This document shows positions 52,582 to 60,602 of a DNA stretch of 64,000 nucleotides, piece by piece. Below the pieces are notes generated by a model, which ran no database searches, was not told where the DNA came from, and saw nothing but the letters and a program-made list of their open reading frames with translations. The stretch is from Spirochaetales bacterium. Its GTDB lineage: Bacteria > Spirochaetota > Leptospiria > Leptospirales > Leptonemataceae. The translations under genes were made by a program, and so were the position numbers. The DNA is taken from the NCBI GenBank assembly GCA_015075425.1, contig JABTUL010000001.1:1054001-1118000 (forward strand), read 5' to 3'. Numbering within the stretch: the stretch's first letter is position 1; the number at the start of each line of letters is the position of its first letter.

Positions 52582-54516
52582 ATGGCAAAAAATCAGCATA
52601 TTTTCTTTCTGTCTCGAAAAATGCGCTTGGCGGCAATATTTCTGCTCTGCTGTGGTGTTCTGGCCTGCAAGGACCTGGATGGAAACAGGATTCACACTGG
52701 CTGGCTGGATTTGGCTGGCGTAGATCTTTCCCGGCAACGGACAAATCTGAACGGTCCCTGGGAGTTTTACTGGAAGCGCTTTCTAACTTCTGACGATTGG
52801 AAAGCTCCAGCAGCACCGGTGCCGGATCTGGTGTTTCATGGATTGGAAGTCTGGACCGGTAATTCTGTGAAGAACCAGAGGCTGGGGGCCGAGGGCTATG
52901 GCACCTATCGTTTGCGCGTTAAGTTGCCTGAAGACACGGGTAGACTGGGTCTGCGGGTTTCTCAGCAATTTACCAGCTATCGCTTATTTGTCAATAATCG
53001 GCAGGTTGCTGCTAATGGCCAGCCAGGGAAAACAAAAGAAGAAACTATAAATAATCGCGTTGATCAATATGTGTACTTTACCCCGGAAAGTACAGAACTG
53101 GAAATCATCTTTCATGTAGCCAATTACTATACCTTTCGCGGCGGTATGCGCGGCCATGTACAGTTGGGGCAGGCCGATCTTATTCAGAAGACCAGGCTGC
53201 GCTTCATTGCTATTGATTTGCTTTTGATGGGATTTGTCCTGGCAATATTCTTGTACCATGTTCTTATATATTTGCGTGTGCGCTCAGATAAATCATCTAT
53301 ATATTTTATATTATTGTGCTTTAGTTTCTTGATAAGAATGCAATTTTTTGATGAAAAGCCTTTGATTTTATTTCTGGAGATTCCTTTTGATGTAACCATT
53401 CGCATCATGCATGGCATCAATGTAATTTCTCCGTTGTTGATTATGCTTTTCACCGGATCATTATTCCCCGGCTCAGTGCATCGGTGGGCCATCCAGCTCT
53501 ATATTGCGTCGATTCCTTTTTACTTCCTGACATATATTTTTGGCCCCACTGTGTTTACCCTGGCAATGTACATCTATTTGTTTACCGTAGTTTCACCATC
53601 TGCGATCTATATGACCGTTATCGTTAGCAAAGTAGCGCTACGCCGCTATCCCGGATCTCTGTGGATGGCTGCAGGCATCTTTAGTTCTTCCGCGCTACTC
53701 ATTTACACGCTTATCGCCGGTTGGCAGGGACTGCAATCCGGTATCTATGCCATCTTTGGCTTTGCCCTGCTGGTATTCTTTCAATCCATTGCGGCCAGTC
53801 AGGTTTATACCGATCGGATGCTGGCCAGTCAACGTTTGCTGGCGAAATTGCGCCAATCCGAAGCTGCCCTGGCGCACCAGCGCAAGGAATTAGAAATCAA
53901 TCTACACGATTCGTTAGGTGGCAACCTGACAGATTTAAAGATTCTTTTAAGCCGCCTGGGGCAGCAAGTCGGAAATGCAGGGGCGGGCATCCCGGATAGC
54001 GGCCTTTTAACGAGGCTACAGGAAAAAGTGCAGGCGACCATGCAAAATTTCAGGGCCCAGCTTCTTTTCATGGAAGACTTTGAGCTGGCTTCTGAGGAAA
54101 TTTTGACCGGTCTGCAAATGAATCTTTTACGGCGCTATTCAGACGCGGGTCGCGAGGTTGAATTTGCTGTGGCCCCGGAGCTTGATTCCATGCGTGATTC
54201 CTTAAACAGCCGAATTGACCCGGAAGCCAGATTGAATCTGTTTTTGCTGGTCCAGGAAATTTGCACGAATGATCTGAAATATGGCAGAGGAGAATCGCAA
54301 TGGTCTATCTCTGCTCTTCCCGGCGGCGTGGCCCTCAGCCAGAGTAACCAGATCCAGGAGGATATTGATGTGGAGCCCGGGCTAATTGTGCGCCGGGAGC
54401 TAGAAGCCGGGCAGCGCATCAGGGACCGGGTTCGCCTGATGGGCGGGTCCTGCCGGGCTTTCCAGGAGGGGAAAGTGATGAGTATAAATATCCAGCTGGC
54501 CGGGCTGTTTGCATAG
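52582..54516 (+). CDS. 7TM-type histidine kinase (HisKA_3) with degenerate ATP site
   Basis: About 644 residues. After a signal-like N-terminus (lipobox-like VLAC) comes an outer beta-sandwich (WEFYWKRFL, YGTYRLRVKLP, FTSYRLFVNN), seven predicted membrane helices (residues ~225-425), a coiled coil, and a HisKA_3 dimer helix with phospho-acceptor His442 in NLHDSLGGNLTDL. The ATPase part has an N-box-like EICTNDLKYG but lacks the DxGxG and GxGL loops (SQSNQIQEDI and AGQRIRDR stand there), so ATP binding is doubtful. The start is uncertain: GTG 52498 is coupled to the regulator stop, ATG 52582 and 52621 are alternatives. The middle of the gene (53,200-53,600) is clearly AT-richer than its neighbours. 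Confidence 0.78.
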   Translation: MAKNQHIFFLSRKMRLAAIFLLCCGVLACKDLDGNRIHTGWLDLAGVDLSRQRTNLNGPWEFYWKRFLTSDDWKAPAAPVPDLVFHGLEVWTGNSVKNQRLGAEGYGTYRLRVKLPEDTGRLGLRVSQQFTSYRLFVNNRQVAANGQPGKTKEETINNRVDQYVYFTPESTELEIIFHVANYYTFRGGMRGHVQLGQADLIQKTRLRFIAIDLLLMGFVLAIFLYHVLIYLRVRSDKSSIYFILLCFSFLIRMQFFDEKPLILFLEIPFDVTIRIMHGINVISPLLIMLFTGSLFPGSVHRWAIQLYIASIPFYFLTYIFGPTVFTLAMYIYLFTVVSPSAIYMTVIVSKVALRRYPGSLWMAAGIFSSSALLIYTLIAGWQGLQSGIYAIFGFALLVFFQSIAASQVYTDRMLASQRLLAKLRQSEAALAHQRKELEINLHDSLGGNLTDLKILLSRLGQQVGNAGAGIPDSGLLTRLQEKVQATMQNFRAQLLFMEDFELASEEILTGLQMNLLRRYSDAGREVEFAVAPELDSMRDSLNSRIDPEARLNLFLLVQEICTNDLKYGRGESQWSISALPGGVALSQSNQIQEDIDVEPGLIVRRELEAGQRIRDRVRLMGGSCRAFQEGKVMSINIQLAGLFA

Positions 54517-54548
54517 AGCGCTGATTTCTGGCAGCGCTGCTTCTACAA

Positions 54549-54567
54549 ACCCCCAGTTTTAGGGGGT
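54549..54567. promoter_or_regulatory. Second CCCCCAG inverted repeat, before the envelope gene
   Basis: ACCCCCAGTTTTAGGGGGT: arms of CCCCC(A) and (A)GGGGG flank a short T-rich centre. It agrees with the repeat at 51800 at most positions and sits at nearly the same distance (47-65 bases) before the next gene. TTGACT follows at 54586. It could also form an RNA hairpin, but only four T residues lie inside it and none after it, so it is a poor terminator. Confidence 0.55.
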
Positions 54568-54613
54568 CTCTAGAAATGAAACAACTTGACTTTGCAATAA
54601 GGAAAAGTCGTTT

Positions 54614-55594
54614 TTGATTGTGCCGTTTTCGCAACTGAAATGGAGATTTTCTGTTTTTTTTATGATCCTGTCTTTAGAAGGACTGGCTTCTGAAGAAATT
54701 CTGCTGGTAAATGGCACCACAATCTCCGGGCGCATCTTAAGTCAGGATCCAGGAAGTGTAAAAGTCAGTAGTGCAAGCGGAGTGCAGACCCTGGCCAAGT
54801 CACAAATTTCCCGTATCCAGTATGTGAAATTCACCGAAGCGCAGAAGCAGACCCAGCGCGCCGCTTACATCCAGGCAGTTGCCGCATACCGGGAACGCAT
54901 CCAGAGACTGCGCCAGGCACAGATGGAAGCCGCAGAACAACGCCGGAAAATTCAAGAAGCCGAAGCCGCTATTCAGGAGGAGAAACAAAAAGAAGCGCGC
55001 GAGGTGGCTGACCGGGCTGCAGCCTTGCGCGATCTCAAAGAAGAAGGTAAGTTCGAGAATCGTATTGGCGAACCCATTTCCTACTGGGACTTTGCCTGGC
55101 ATTCTCTTCTCCTGCCAGGCTGGGGGCATTTTTATATCGGCAAGCCGGTCGTCGGTTCCCTGTATGCACTGAGCGTGGCCGGACTTGCCGGAAACACCTA
55201 CGAGCGCCGACGCGTTGCCCTGAGAGCTGTGAATGAGAACCATCACCAGGTAGAACGGAATTTCTTGCTTTCGCTCCAGCCTGATCTGGCCGACCTCAAC
55301 ACGCGCATCTTCCTGTCTTATTATGCCAACGCCAAAGCTTTCACCCACTACCAGGGAAAAGTGAACGATTACCATAATTCGCTCTACGCTTTGCAGAGCT
55401 TTTATCTATTTCAAGTGGCGCATATCATCTACAATGGTATCGCCTGGGAAAACGGCCTTTTAATAGTTGATAAAGATACGGAACCTGCGCGCTGGCAACC
55501 CGAGTGGCAGATGGCGCTTGTGCCGGATCAGAATCCCACAACAGGACGATTCGAGGGCCAGAAGCTTAATCTTGCGCTGGGGTTTCGGTTTTAA
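54614..55594 (+). CDS. Exported coiled-coil envelope protein with DUF5683-like segment
   Basis: A 326-residue protein. The signal (LKWRFSVFFMILSLEGLA) is followed by a small beta domain (ILLVNGTTISGRILSQDPGSVKVSS), as in proteins that bind an SH3-like partner, then a charged coiled coil (residues ~75-135), and a hydrophobic DUF5683-like segment (WHSLLLPGWGHFYIGKPVVGSLYALS) that probably lies in the membrane. The end (LALGFRF) looks like an outer-membrane strand. The start is a TTG at 54614 with AAGGA 11 bases upstream, or GTG 54620. The CCCCCAG repeat before it makes it the likely target of the two-component system. Confidence 0.65.
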   Translation: MIVPFSQLKWRFSVFFMILSLEGLASEEILLVNGTTISGRILSQDPGSVKVSSASGVQTLAKSQISRIQYVKFTEAQKQTQRAAYIQAVAAYRERIQRLRQAQMEAAEQRRKIQEAEAAIQEEKQKEAREVADRAAALRDLKEEGKFENRIGEPISYWDFAWHSLLLPGWGHFYIGKPVVGSLYALSVAGLAGNTYERRRVALRAVNENHHQVERNFLLSLQPDLADLNTRIFLSYYANAKAFTHYQGKVNDYHNSLYALQSFYLFQVAHIIYNGIAWENGLLIVDKDTEPARWQPEWQMALVPDQNPTTGRFEGQKLNLALGFRF

Positions 55595-55622
55595 TATGGA
55601 CCAAATCCGGATGGAGAATTGC

Positions 55623-57155
55623 ATGCTTGATTTTCAACTTAAGACCTTCCTGAGCAAAATGTCGAGCCTATTTGTAAGGATTTTTTTTATTATTCCAGCA
55701 CTCTTTCCCTCCTGCCTGCAAATCGATCCGAGCCCTCTGGATTCATCGGAAAACCCGGTAATACTTTTTCTGCCCGTATTGCTGGAGCCATCTTTTGCAC
55801 TTGCTACAGTTTATCCCGCAGCAGATGCCACCAACGTTGCCCCCTGCGATGGATCACCCTGTCTGGGCAATATGCGCGTGCGTTTCACGCGACCCATGCG
55901 CACCGATCTCACGCATAGCCTGACCGCTGAAATATGGGATGGAACCGTGTTTGATCCAGTTGCCACAGACGGCACCAGGTTTGCATGGAGCAAAACCTTC
56001 CGGCCAAATGACACGCTCAATATCTACATCAGCTGGATCTGGTTTCCGGAAACGTCAAAAATTCGTTTTACTTTGCCCGCCTCTCAATTTCAGAGCACAG
56101 TGGGCGACAATCAGCCAGCTGATATTCAGCAAACGTTCGATACTACAGGGAACAAGCAGACCTTTCCAGTGGCGGATACCGGCATGGCCCTGTGCAGCAA
56201 TGGTGGTGTGGGCTTGGTTGCCTGTCCCGGGGGCGGCTTTCCTTCTCAGGACGGAGACTTCACCAATGTTCCCAACTCGCGCAGTTTTACGGGACCCACC
56301 GCGCATGCAACCTACTCCGCCGATTACACCACAATCGACAACCTGACGGGGCTCCGCTGGAAGTCCTGCACGGAAGGGCTTTCGGGCGCCACGTGCGCTA
56401 CTGGCGCCGCCACGGCTGTCGTCTGGGAAGATTCGGTGAATGCCTGCGCTGGTCTCAACCAGGCCAACAGCGGCGCCGGGTACTGGGGACTGAGCAATTG
56501 GAGGCTGCCCACGCGCTCGGAACTGACCTCCATCGTATCCTTTGCTGCGACCAACCCGTCCATCGACGCGGCCAACTTTCCGGCAACGGTGGGTGATACC
56601 TACTGGGCATCGGGCTCTTTTCAGAATAGCACGCGCGGATACCAGGTGCGATTCTTGAATGGCACCAGCCAGGGCGCTTCGGACAACAAGGACGGCGTTA
56701 CCACGGCGCGCGTGCGGTGTGTCTCATCGCCTGCTACAATCCAGTTGCCTGGCTTCAGCGACAACGGCGACGGAACGATTTCGGACCTCCGCACGGGCCT
56801 GCGCTGGCAAAAATGCTCGCGGGGCCAGACCAATGACAGCAGTTGCAGCGGTGCGGCCACAACGGGGAACTGGCAGTCTAACCTGACGTACTGCGATGGG
56901 CTCACCCTCGGCTCTCATGCCAATTCTTCCAGCTGGCGACTTCCCAACGTAAATGAATTCTATTCCATCACCTTCATTGGCAACACCGGCAACAATGTAG
57001 ACGTGACGTACTTTCCAAACACATCGGCGAGCCGCTACGCTACTTCGACAACGCGCCCCGCAGATGGTACGTTCGCGACGAACTTCGATGGCAGCGGCAT
57101 GGCGAACAACCCTCTCGGGACTCTATACACGGCCCGGTGCGCTTCGACGGAATAG
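55623..57155 (+). CDS. Lipoprotein with Ig-like domain and two DUF1566 (Lcl-type) domains
   Basis: A 510-residue protein; GGAG lies 7 bases before the ATG at 55623, and the signal FVRIFFIIPALFPSC has a spirochaete-like lipobox. Residues ~60-175 form an Ig-like domain (ATVYPAADATNVAP, VRFTRPM). Two DUF1566 domains follow, each with a DNLTGLRWKSC- or DLRTGLRWQKC-type start, paired Cys and WRLPT/WRLPN segment (NWRLPTRSELTSI, SWRLPNVNEFYSI). The Lcl member of this family is a collagen-binding adhesin in Legionella; here surface adhesion is inferred. It starts 28 bases after the previous gene stop and may be cotranscribed. Confidence 0.82.
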   Translation: MLDFQLKTFLSKMSSLFVRIFFIIPALFPSCLQIDPSPLDSSENPVILFLPVLLEPSFALATVYPAADATNVAPCDGSPCLGNMRVRFTRPMRTDLTHSLTAEIWDGTVFDPVATDGTRFAWSKTFRPNDTLNIYISWIWFPETSKIRFTLPASQFQSTVGDNQPADIQQTFDTTGNKQTFPVADTGMALCSNGGVGLVACPGGGFPSQDGDFTNVPNSRSFTGPTAHATYSADYTTIDNLTGLRWKSCTEGLSGATCATGAATAVVWEDSVNACAGLNQANSGAGYWGLSNWRLPTRSELTSIVSFAATNPSIDAANFPATVGDTYWASGSFQNSTRGYQVRFLNGTSQGASDNKDGVTTARVRCVSSPATIQLPGFSDNGDGTISDLRTGLRWQKCSRGQTNDSSCSGAATTGNWQSNLTYCDGLTLGSHANSSSWRLPNVNEFYSITFIGNTGNNVDVTYFPNTSASRYATSTTRPADGTFATNFDGSGMANNPLGTLYTARCASTE

Positions 57156-57166
57156 CGCGCCGGGAA

Positions 57167-57345
57167 TCACTGGATAATACCGGTGAAACCCGTGCTGAGA
57201 ACTTCCAGCTTCGAACCATCCGATTGCATACGATATACGCGCTGTGATCCAGCTAACTCCATGCAATAGATCTATCATCGAAGCCGTTATAAAAGGCGTC
57301 GTTGGGCGTGGTAAGGCCTCCGGCACTGCAGAAAGAGCGCAGGCA
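57167..57345 (-). pseudogene. Possible remnant of a propeller-type protein
   Basis: The 268 bases between 57155 and 57424 hold no intact gene. On the minus strand one frame reads GGLTTPNDAFYNGFDDRSIA and, after a shift, another reads MELAGSQRVYRMQSDGSK followed by LEVLSTGFTGIIQ and a TGA ending at 57167. The pattern RVYRMQSDGSKLEVL is like a blade of DUF5050-type beta-propellers. The two pieces in different frames suggest a decayed gene end; the rest of the spacer is AT-rich and empty. Confidence 0.35.
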
Positions 57346-57423
57346 GACCAGAGATAAATAACGGGGCATCTGAAAGGCAATTGAACTGTATAGAAAAAAC
57401 AATAAAAAAACCTACCGTACCGG

Positions 57424-58842
57424 TCAATAGACATCCACCGACTTAAAGGATGCTATTTCTCCCAGGCGACGACGACTCAGCTTCTGATTCACTGTCAGAC
57501 CCTCCAGAATAAATTCGATGCCGGAAGGCAACTCCCTGGCTTCTTTCCAGCCGCGGTCGCTGAGTAAATCAAACAGTGCGGGCACCTGTTTGAGTAAAAT
57601 GCTGTAGTGCGCGTCCGGCATGTGATCGGAGATTTCCAGCTGGCCTGCTACAAAAACTTGCCTCGCGATTTCATCAAACTGGTCTTCGTATTTTTTGAGG
57701 GGATAGTATTCCAGGAAAACTTCTTTGATGGCCAGATCGATGATCTTATTAATCACCTGATACTCGGTGATGGCCTCATCCCTGTACGGATCCAGTTCAA
57801 TCTTTCCGGAGCTCGAAGCGAACAGGTTGCCCAGATCCGACATGCGCACAACACCGGTGCTGTGTCCTTGCTCAAGCGCCCGTCTGCGTGCGGACGCTAT
57901 AGCCGTCTCGTAATTGGCGATGCTGAGTCGCGCGGAAACCCCGGACTTCTGGTTGACCAGATGACTGATCCGCGCCTGCGCCGTGATTTCTTCGATTACC
58001 TGCTCAATGAATTCAGGCACATTCACCGGTGGCTCGACCGGCGGTAAACTGGCTTCCTGGCGGGTGATGGCAATGCCCGTTGTGCGATTGCGCGGATAGT
58101 GGGTACGGATCTCAGAGCCCATACGATCTTTGAGCTGGGTGATGATTTTCCCGGAGCGGGAGTAGTCCGCCGGATTGGCTGTAAAGCAGACAAAAACATC
58201 CAGCGGCAGGCGCAGCGGCAATCCCCGAATCTGTATGTCCGATTCTTCAAGAATATTAAATAACGCCACCTGCACCAGATAATCCAGATCGGGCAATTCA
58301 TTGATGGCAAAGATACCATGATTCATGCGGGGCAGCAGCCCGTAGAAAAGAACATCTTCGCTGCCAAGGGAGCCACCTTCCATAACCCGTGCGGGATCGA
58401 TATCACCGATGATGTCGGCGATGCGGCTGCCGGGAGCCAGCCGTTCGCCGTAGCGCTCCTCTGCAGTAAGCCAGCGCAGGTGGGTTTCATCGCCGTGCAG
58501 ACCGAGAATCTTTTTTCCTTTTGCCGTTACCGGCTGGAAGGGACTTTCGGGAATATCCGTGCCATCGATCACGGGAAAATGCGGATCCAGTAAGCTGGTC
58601 AGCGCGCGCATAAGCCTGGACTTCGCCTGACCTTTTTCTCCCAGGATGACGAGGTTGTGCCCGGCAAGGATAGCATGCATGAGCTGTGGTATTACTGTGT
58701 CGTCGTAGCCATGGATTTCCGGGAAAATCTTTTCCTTTTGTTGGATGCGCCTGGCCAGATTGCTGGCCATCTCCGTCTTTACGGGTCGATAGCGATACTT
58801 GCTCTCTTTCAATTCTCTTAGAGTCCGCGGCAATTCTATCAT
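57424..58842 (-). CDS. Magnesium-chelatase ChlI-like AAA+ ATPase
   Basis: A 472-residue MoxR/ChlI-type AAA+ protein. Walker A is ILGEKGQAKSRLMRA, and a chelatase-type loop follows (GDETHLRWLTAEERYGERL); Walker B is GIFAINELPDLD, with Asn before the Glu, and the sensor region has VFVCFTANPADYSRSG. The C-terminal helices contain ISHLVNQKSGVSARLSIANYE. ChlI-like ATPases usually work with a VWA-domain partner; none is adjacent. With the target unknown, a role in protein or cofactor remodelling is the most one can say. Confidence 0.85.
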   Translation of the reverse strand: MIELPRTLRELKESKYRYRPVKTEMASNLARRIQQKEKIFPEIHGYDDTVIPQLMHAILAGHNLVILGEKGQAKSRLMRALTSLLDPHFPVIDGTDIPESPFQPVTAKGKKILGLHGDETHLRWLTAEERYGERLAPGSRIADIIGDIDPARVMEGGSLGSEDVLFYGLLPRMNHGIFAINELPDLDYLVQVALFNILEESDIQIRGLPLRLPLDVFVCFTANPADYSRSGKIITQLKDRMGSEIRTHYPRNRTTGIAITRQEASLPPVEPPVNVPEFIEQVIEEITAQARISHLVNQKSGVSARLSIANYETAIASARRRALEQGHSTGVVRMSDLGNLFASSSGKIELDPYRDEAITEYQVINKIIDLAIKEVFLEYYPLKKYEDQFDEIARQVFVAGQLEISDHMPDAHYSILLKQVPALFDLLSDRGWKEARELPSGIEFILEGLTVNQKLSRRRLGEIASFKSVDVY

Positions 58843-58924
58843 GATCCAGGCAGAATGCTTGTGGGCCCGGTTGCGTAAAGTTTTTCCGATGGACCCGTCT
58901 ACGGCTTTTCGAAAAATCGTTTGT

Positions 58925-60364
58925 ATGGTGCCAATCCAGACCGGGGTGATAGCTGCAGCCGGTAAGGGAACGCGTGCCTATCCACGGACATCTTTCATTC
59001 CCAAGCCGCTTTTTCGATTTGGTACAGAGACATTGCTTGAGCGCAATCTTGTTTTACTCACCCGCAAGCTTCAGCTCAAGAGAGTCATTATCTTGATCGG
59101 GCACTTAAAAGAGCAGGTCAGTGAGGAAATCGAAAATCTGCGCCGTAAGTATCCCCGCGTGAAAATCGAGACAGCTGACTGGACACAGCGGGGACTCGCA
59201 GCGGATGTGGCATCCCTCCGGAATCGGCTGCGCGGGCCGTTTGTTCTGATTCTGGGAGATGAATGCTATCTGGATACCAACCATGAGATACTGAAGAAGT
59301 CCTGGGAGAAGGATCAGCTGGCCCTTATTGCCATCATGCAGAGCCGACTCATCTCTTCCATTCGCAAAAACTATTCTGTTAAGCTGCGGGGCAATCGAGT
59401 GACCGAGCTCATCGAGAAACCACGTAATCCGCCCAATCGGAATCTGGGTCTCGGGACCTACGTCTTTGATGAGCGCTACTTCGATTATTTTGATCGCACC
59501 GCCAAATCGGCCCGTAGCGGAGTGGTGGAGCTGACGGACGTAATCGATCACATGGCCCGTAGCGGCCGTGTGGATGCCGTACAGCTCAAAGGGGAATACT
59601 TCAATATCAATTCTCTTGCCGACTACTATGCGGCAACCTACGCACTGCGCAGTATTCAATTCGATAAACATAAGATTTCCATTATTATTCCGGCGCGCAA
59701 CAATGCAGAGACTCTGCCGGATGTGCTTGAAGATTTCCGGGGCCGCAGTCAGGAGATCATCGTCCTTGATCTGGGTTCAACGGATGACACGGCAGCCGTG
59801 GCCCGTCGGTTCCCGGTGAAGGTCGTTTCCTTCCCCTCGCGCTCTCTCTTTAACGGTGAAGCGCTGCACGGAGCCTTTAAGGAAGCCCGGGGAGATATTC
59901 TGGTCATGGTCAGTGCCGACGGCAGTTTTCGCGCTCTGGATCTGTCGCGTTTTCTGGAGTACCTCAAGGATTGCGATATGGTCATTGGAACGCGAACCAC
60001 CCGTCAGTTGATTGAACAGGGTGCCAACCTGCCGCCCTTCTACCGCTGGCTGAACGTTTTTCTGGGCAAGGTTGTGGAGTTGCTCTGGTGGAGTCAGGAG
60101 CCCCGCTACACGGACATTGGCTGTGTGTACCGCGCTTTCTGGAAAGAAAGCTACTTGAGGCTGCAGGAAGACCTGAGCGCTCAGGATAAAACTTTTTTAA
60201 CAGACATGATGATCCAGATCATGCGCTATCATATGCGCTGTATTGAAATCCCCGTTTCCTATTATCAGACCTACGGGGAGACGGAATCGATTGGTTTTCT
60301 TGATAATGTACGTTATTTATTTTCTGTCCTTGGTTTGATTTTCCGGCGGCGTTTCCACAGCTAA
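58925..60364 (+). CDS. Fusion of sugar nucleotidyltransferase and family 2 glycosyltransferase
   Basis: A protein of about 479 residues in two parts. Residues 1-240 are an NTP-transferase (GVIAAAGKGTRAYPRTSFIPK, then FVLILGDECYLD and FNINSLADYYAA), as in glucose-1-phosphate or UTP-sugar transferases. Residues 250-479 are a GT2 domain (ISIIIPARNNAETLPDVLED, VLDLGSTDDTAAVA, MVSADGSF) of the dolichol-phosphate-mannose-synthase type, with possible membrane contact at the end (YLFSVLGLIFRRRF). A fused enzyme may make a nucleotide sugar and hand it to a lipid or glycan acceptor. Starts at ATG 58925 or 58889; neither has a Shine-Dalgarno. The end overlaps the convergent mini-protein gene by 48 bases. 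Confidence 0.8.
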   Translation: MVPIQTGVIAAAGKGTRAYPRTSFIPKPLFRFGTETLLERNLVLLTRKLQLKRVIILIGHLKEQVSEEIENLRRKYPRVKIETADWTQRGLAADVASLRNRLRGPFVLILGDECYLDTNHEILKKSWEKDQLALIAIMQSRLISSIRKNYSVKLRGNRVTELIEKPRNPPNRNLGLGTYVFDERYFDYFDRTAKSARSGVVELTDVIDHMARSGRVDAVQLKGEYFNINSLADYYAATYALRSIQFDKHKISIIIPARNNAETLPDVLEDFRGRSQEIIVLDLGSTDDTAAVARRFPVKVVSFPSRSLFNGEALHGAFKEARGDILVMVSADGSFRALDLSRFLEYLKDCDMVIGTRTTRQLIEQGANLPPFYRWLNVFLGKVVELLWWSQEPRYTDIGCVYRAFWKESYLRLQEDLSAQDKTFLTDMMIQIMRYHMRCIEIPVSYYQTYGETESIGFLDNVRYLFSVLGLIFRRRFHS

Positions 60365-60586
60365 CCACTGGCGAAGTACTGCAGCTGTCTTTTCCGGCTC
60401 GTCTCTGGCCATGGAGCGTGCAGCTGCCAGCATCGCCTCCCGTTCATCTGCGGATAGTTGCCGGGAAATCCTGGGAAGCCGGGGAGGCCGGACCACGCTC
60501 CGCTTTCTGGCAGCTGAGCGGCGGAAAAAATAAATCCCCAGAGCGACAAGAAAAAGGGCCACAGTGATTAAATACAGGTATTCCAT
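60317..60586 (-). CDS. Small membrane protein with a FliF-like C-terminal motif
   Basis: An 89-residue protein: one membrane helix (YLYLITVALFLVALGIYFF), a basic linker (RRSAARKRSVVRPPRLPRI), then a helix EREAMLAAARSMARDEPEKT followed by AAVLRQWL. That last part has the pattern of the C-terminal FliG-binding end of the flagellar MS-ring protein FliF (acidic residue, Pro, then helix ending in RxWL). No other flagellar gene is in the window. A tethered FliG-binding peptide is inferred; chance similarity of a short helix is possible. Its last 48 bases overlap the GT2 fusion gene. Confidence 0.6.
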   Translation of the reverse strand: MEYLYLITVALFLVALGIYFFRRSAARKRSVVRPPRLPRISRQLSADEREAMLAAARSMARDEPEKTAAVLRQWLAVETPPENQTKDRK

Positions 60587-60602
60587 TGATAATATTTCTT
60601 AT

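Noticed and set aside
54541-54600. Palindrome at 54549 as terminator of the kinase gene
   Set aside because: No T-run follows the stem, and the same palindrome occurs before the regulator gene, where a terminator makes no sense.
57123-57434. 103-codon minus-strand frame in the spacer after the DUF1566 gene
   Set aside because: Cys/Pro-rich translation without family pattern; better explained as a shadow or a shifted remnant.
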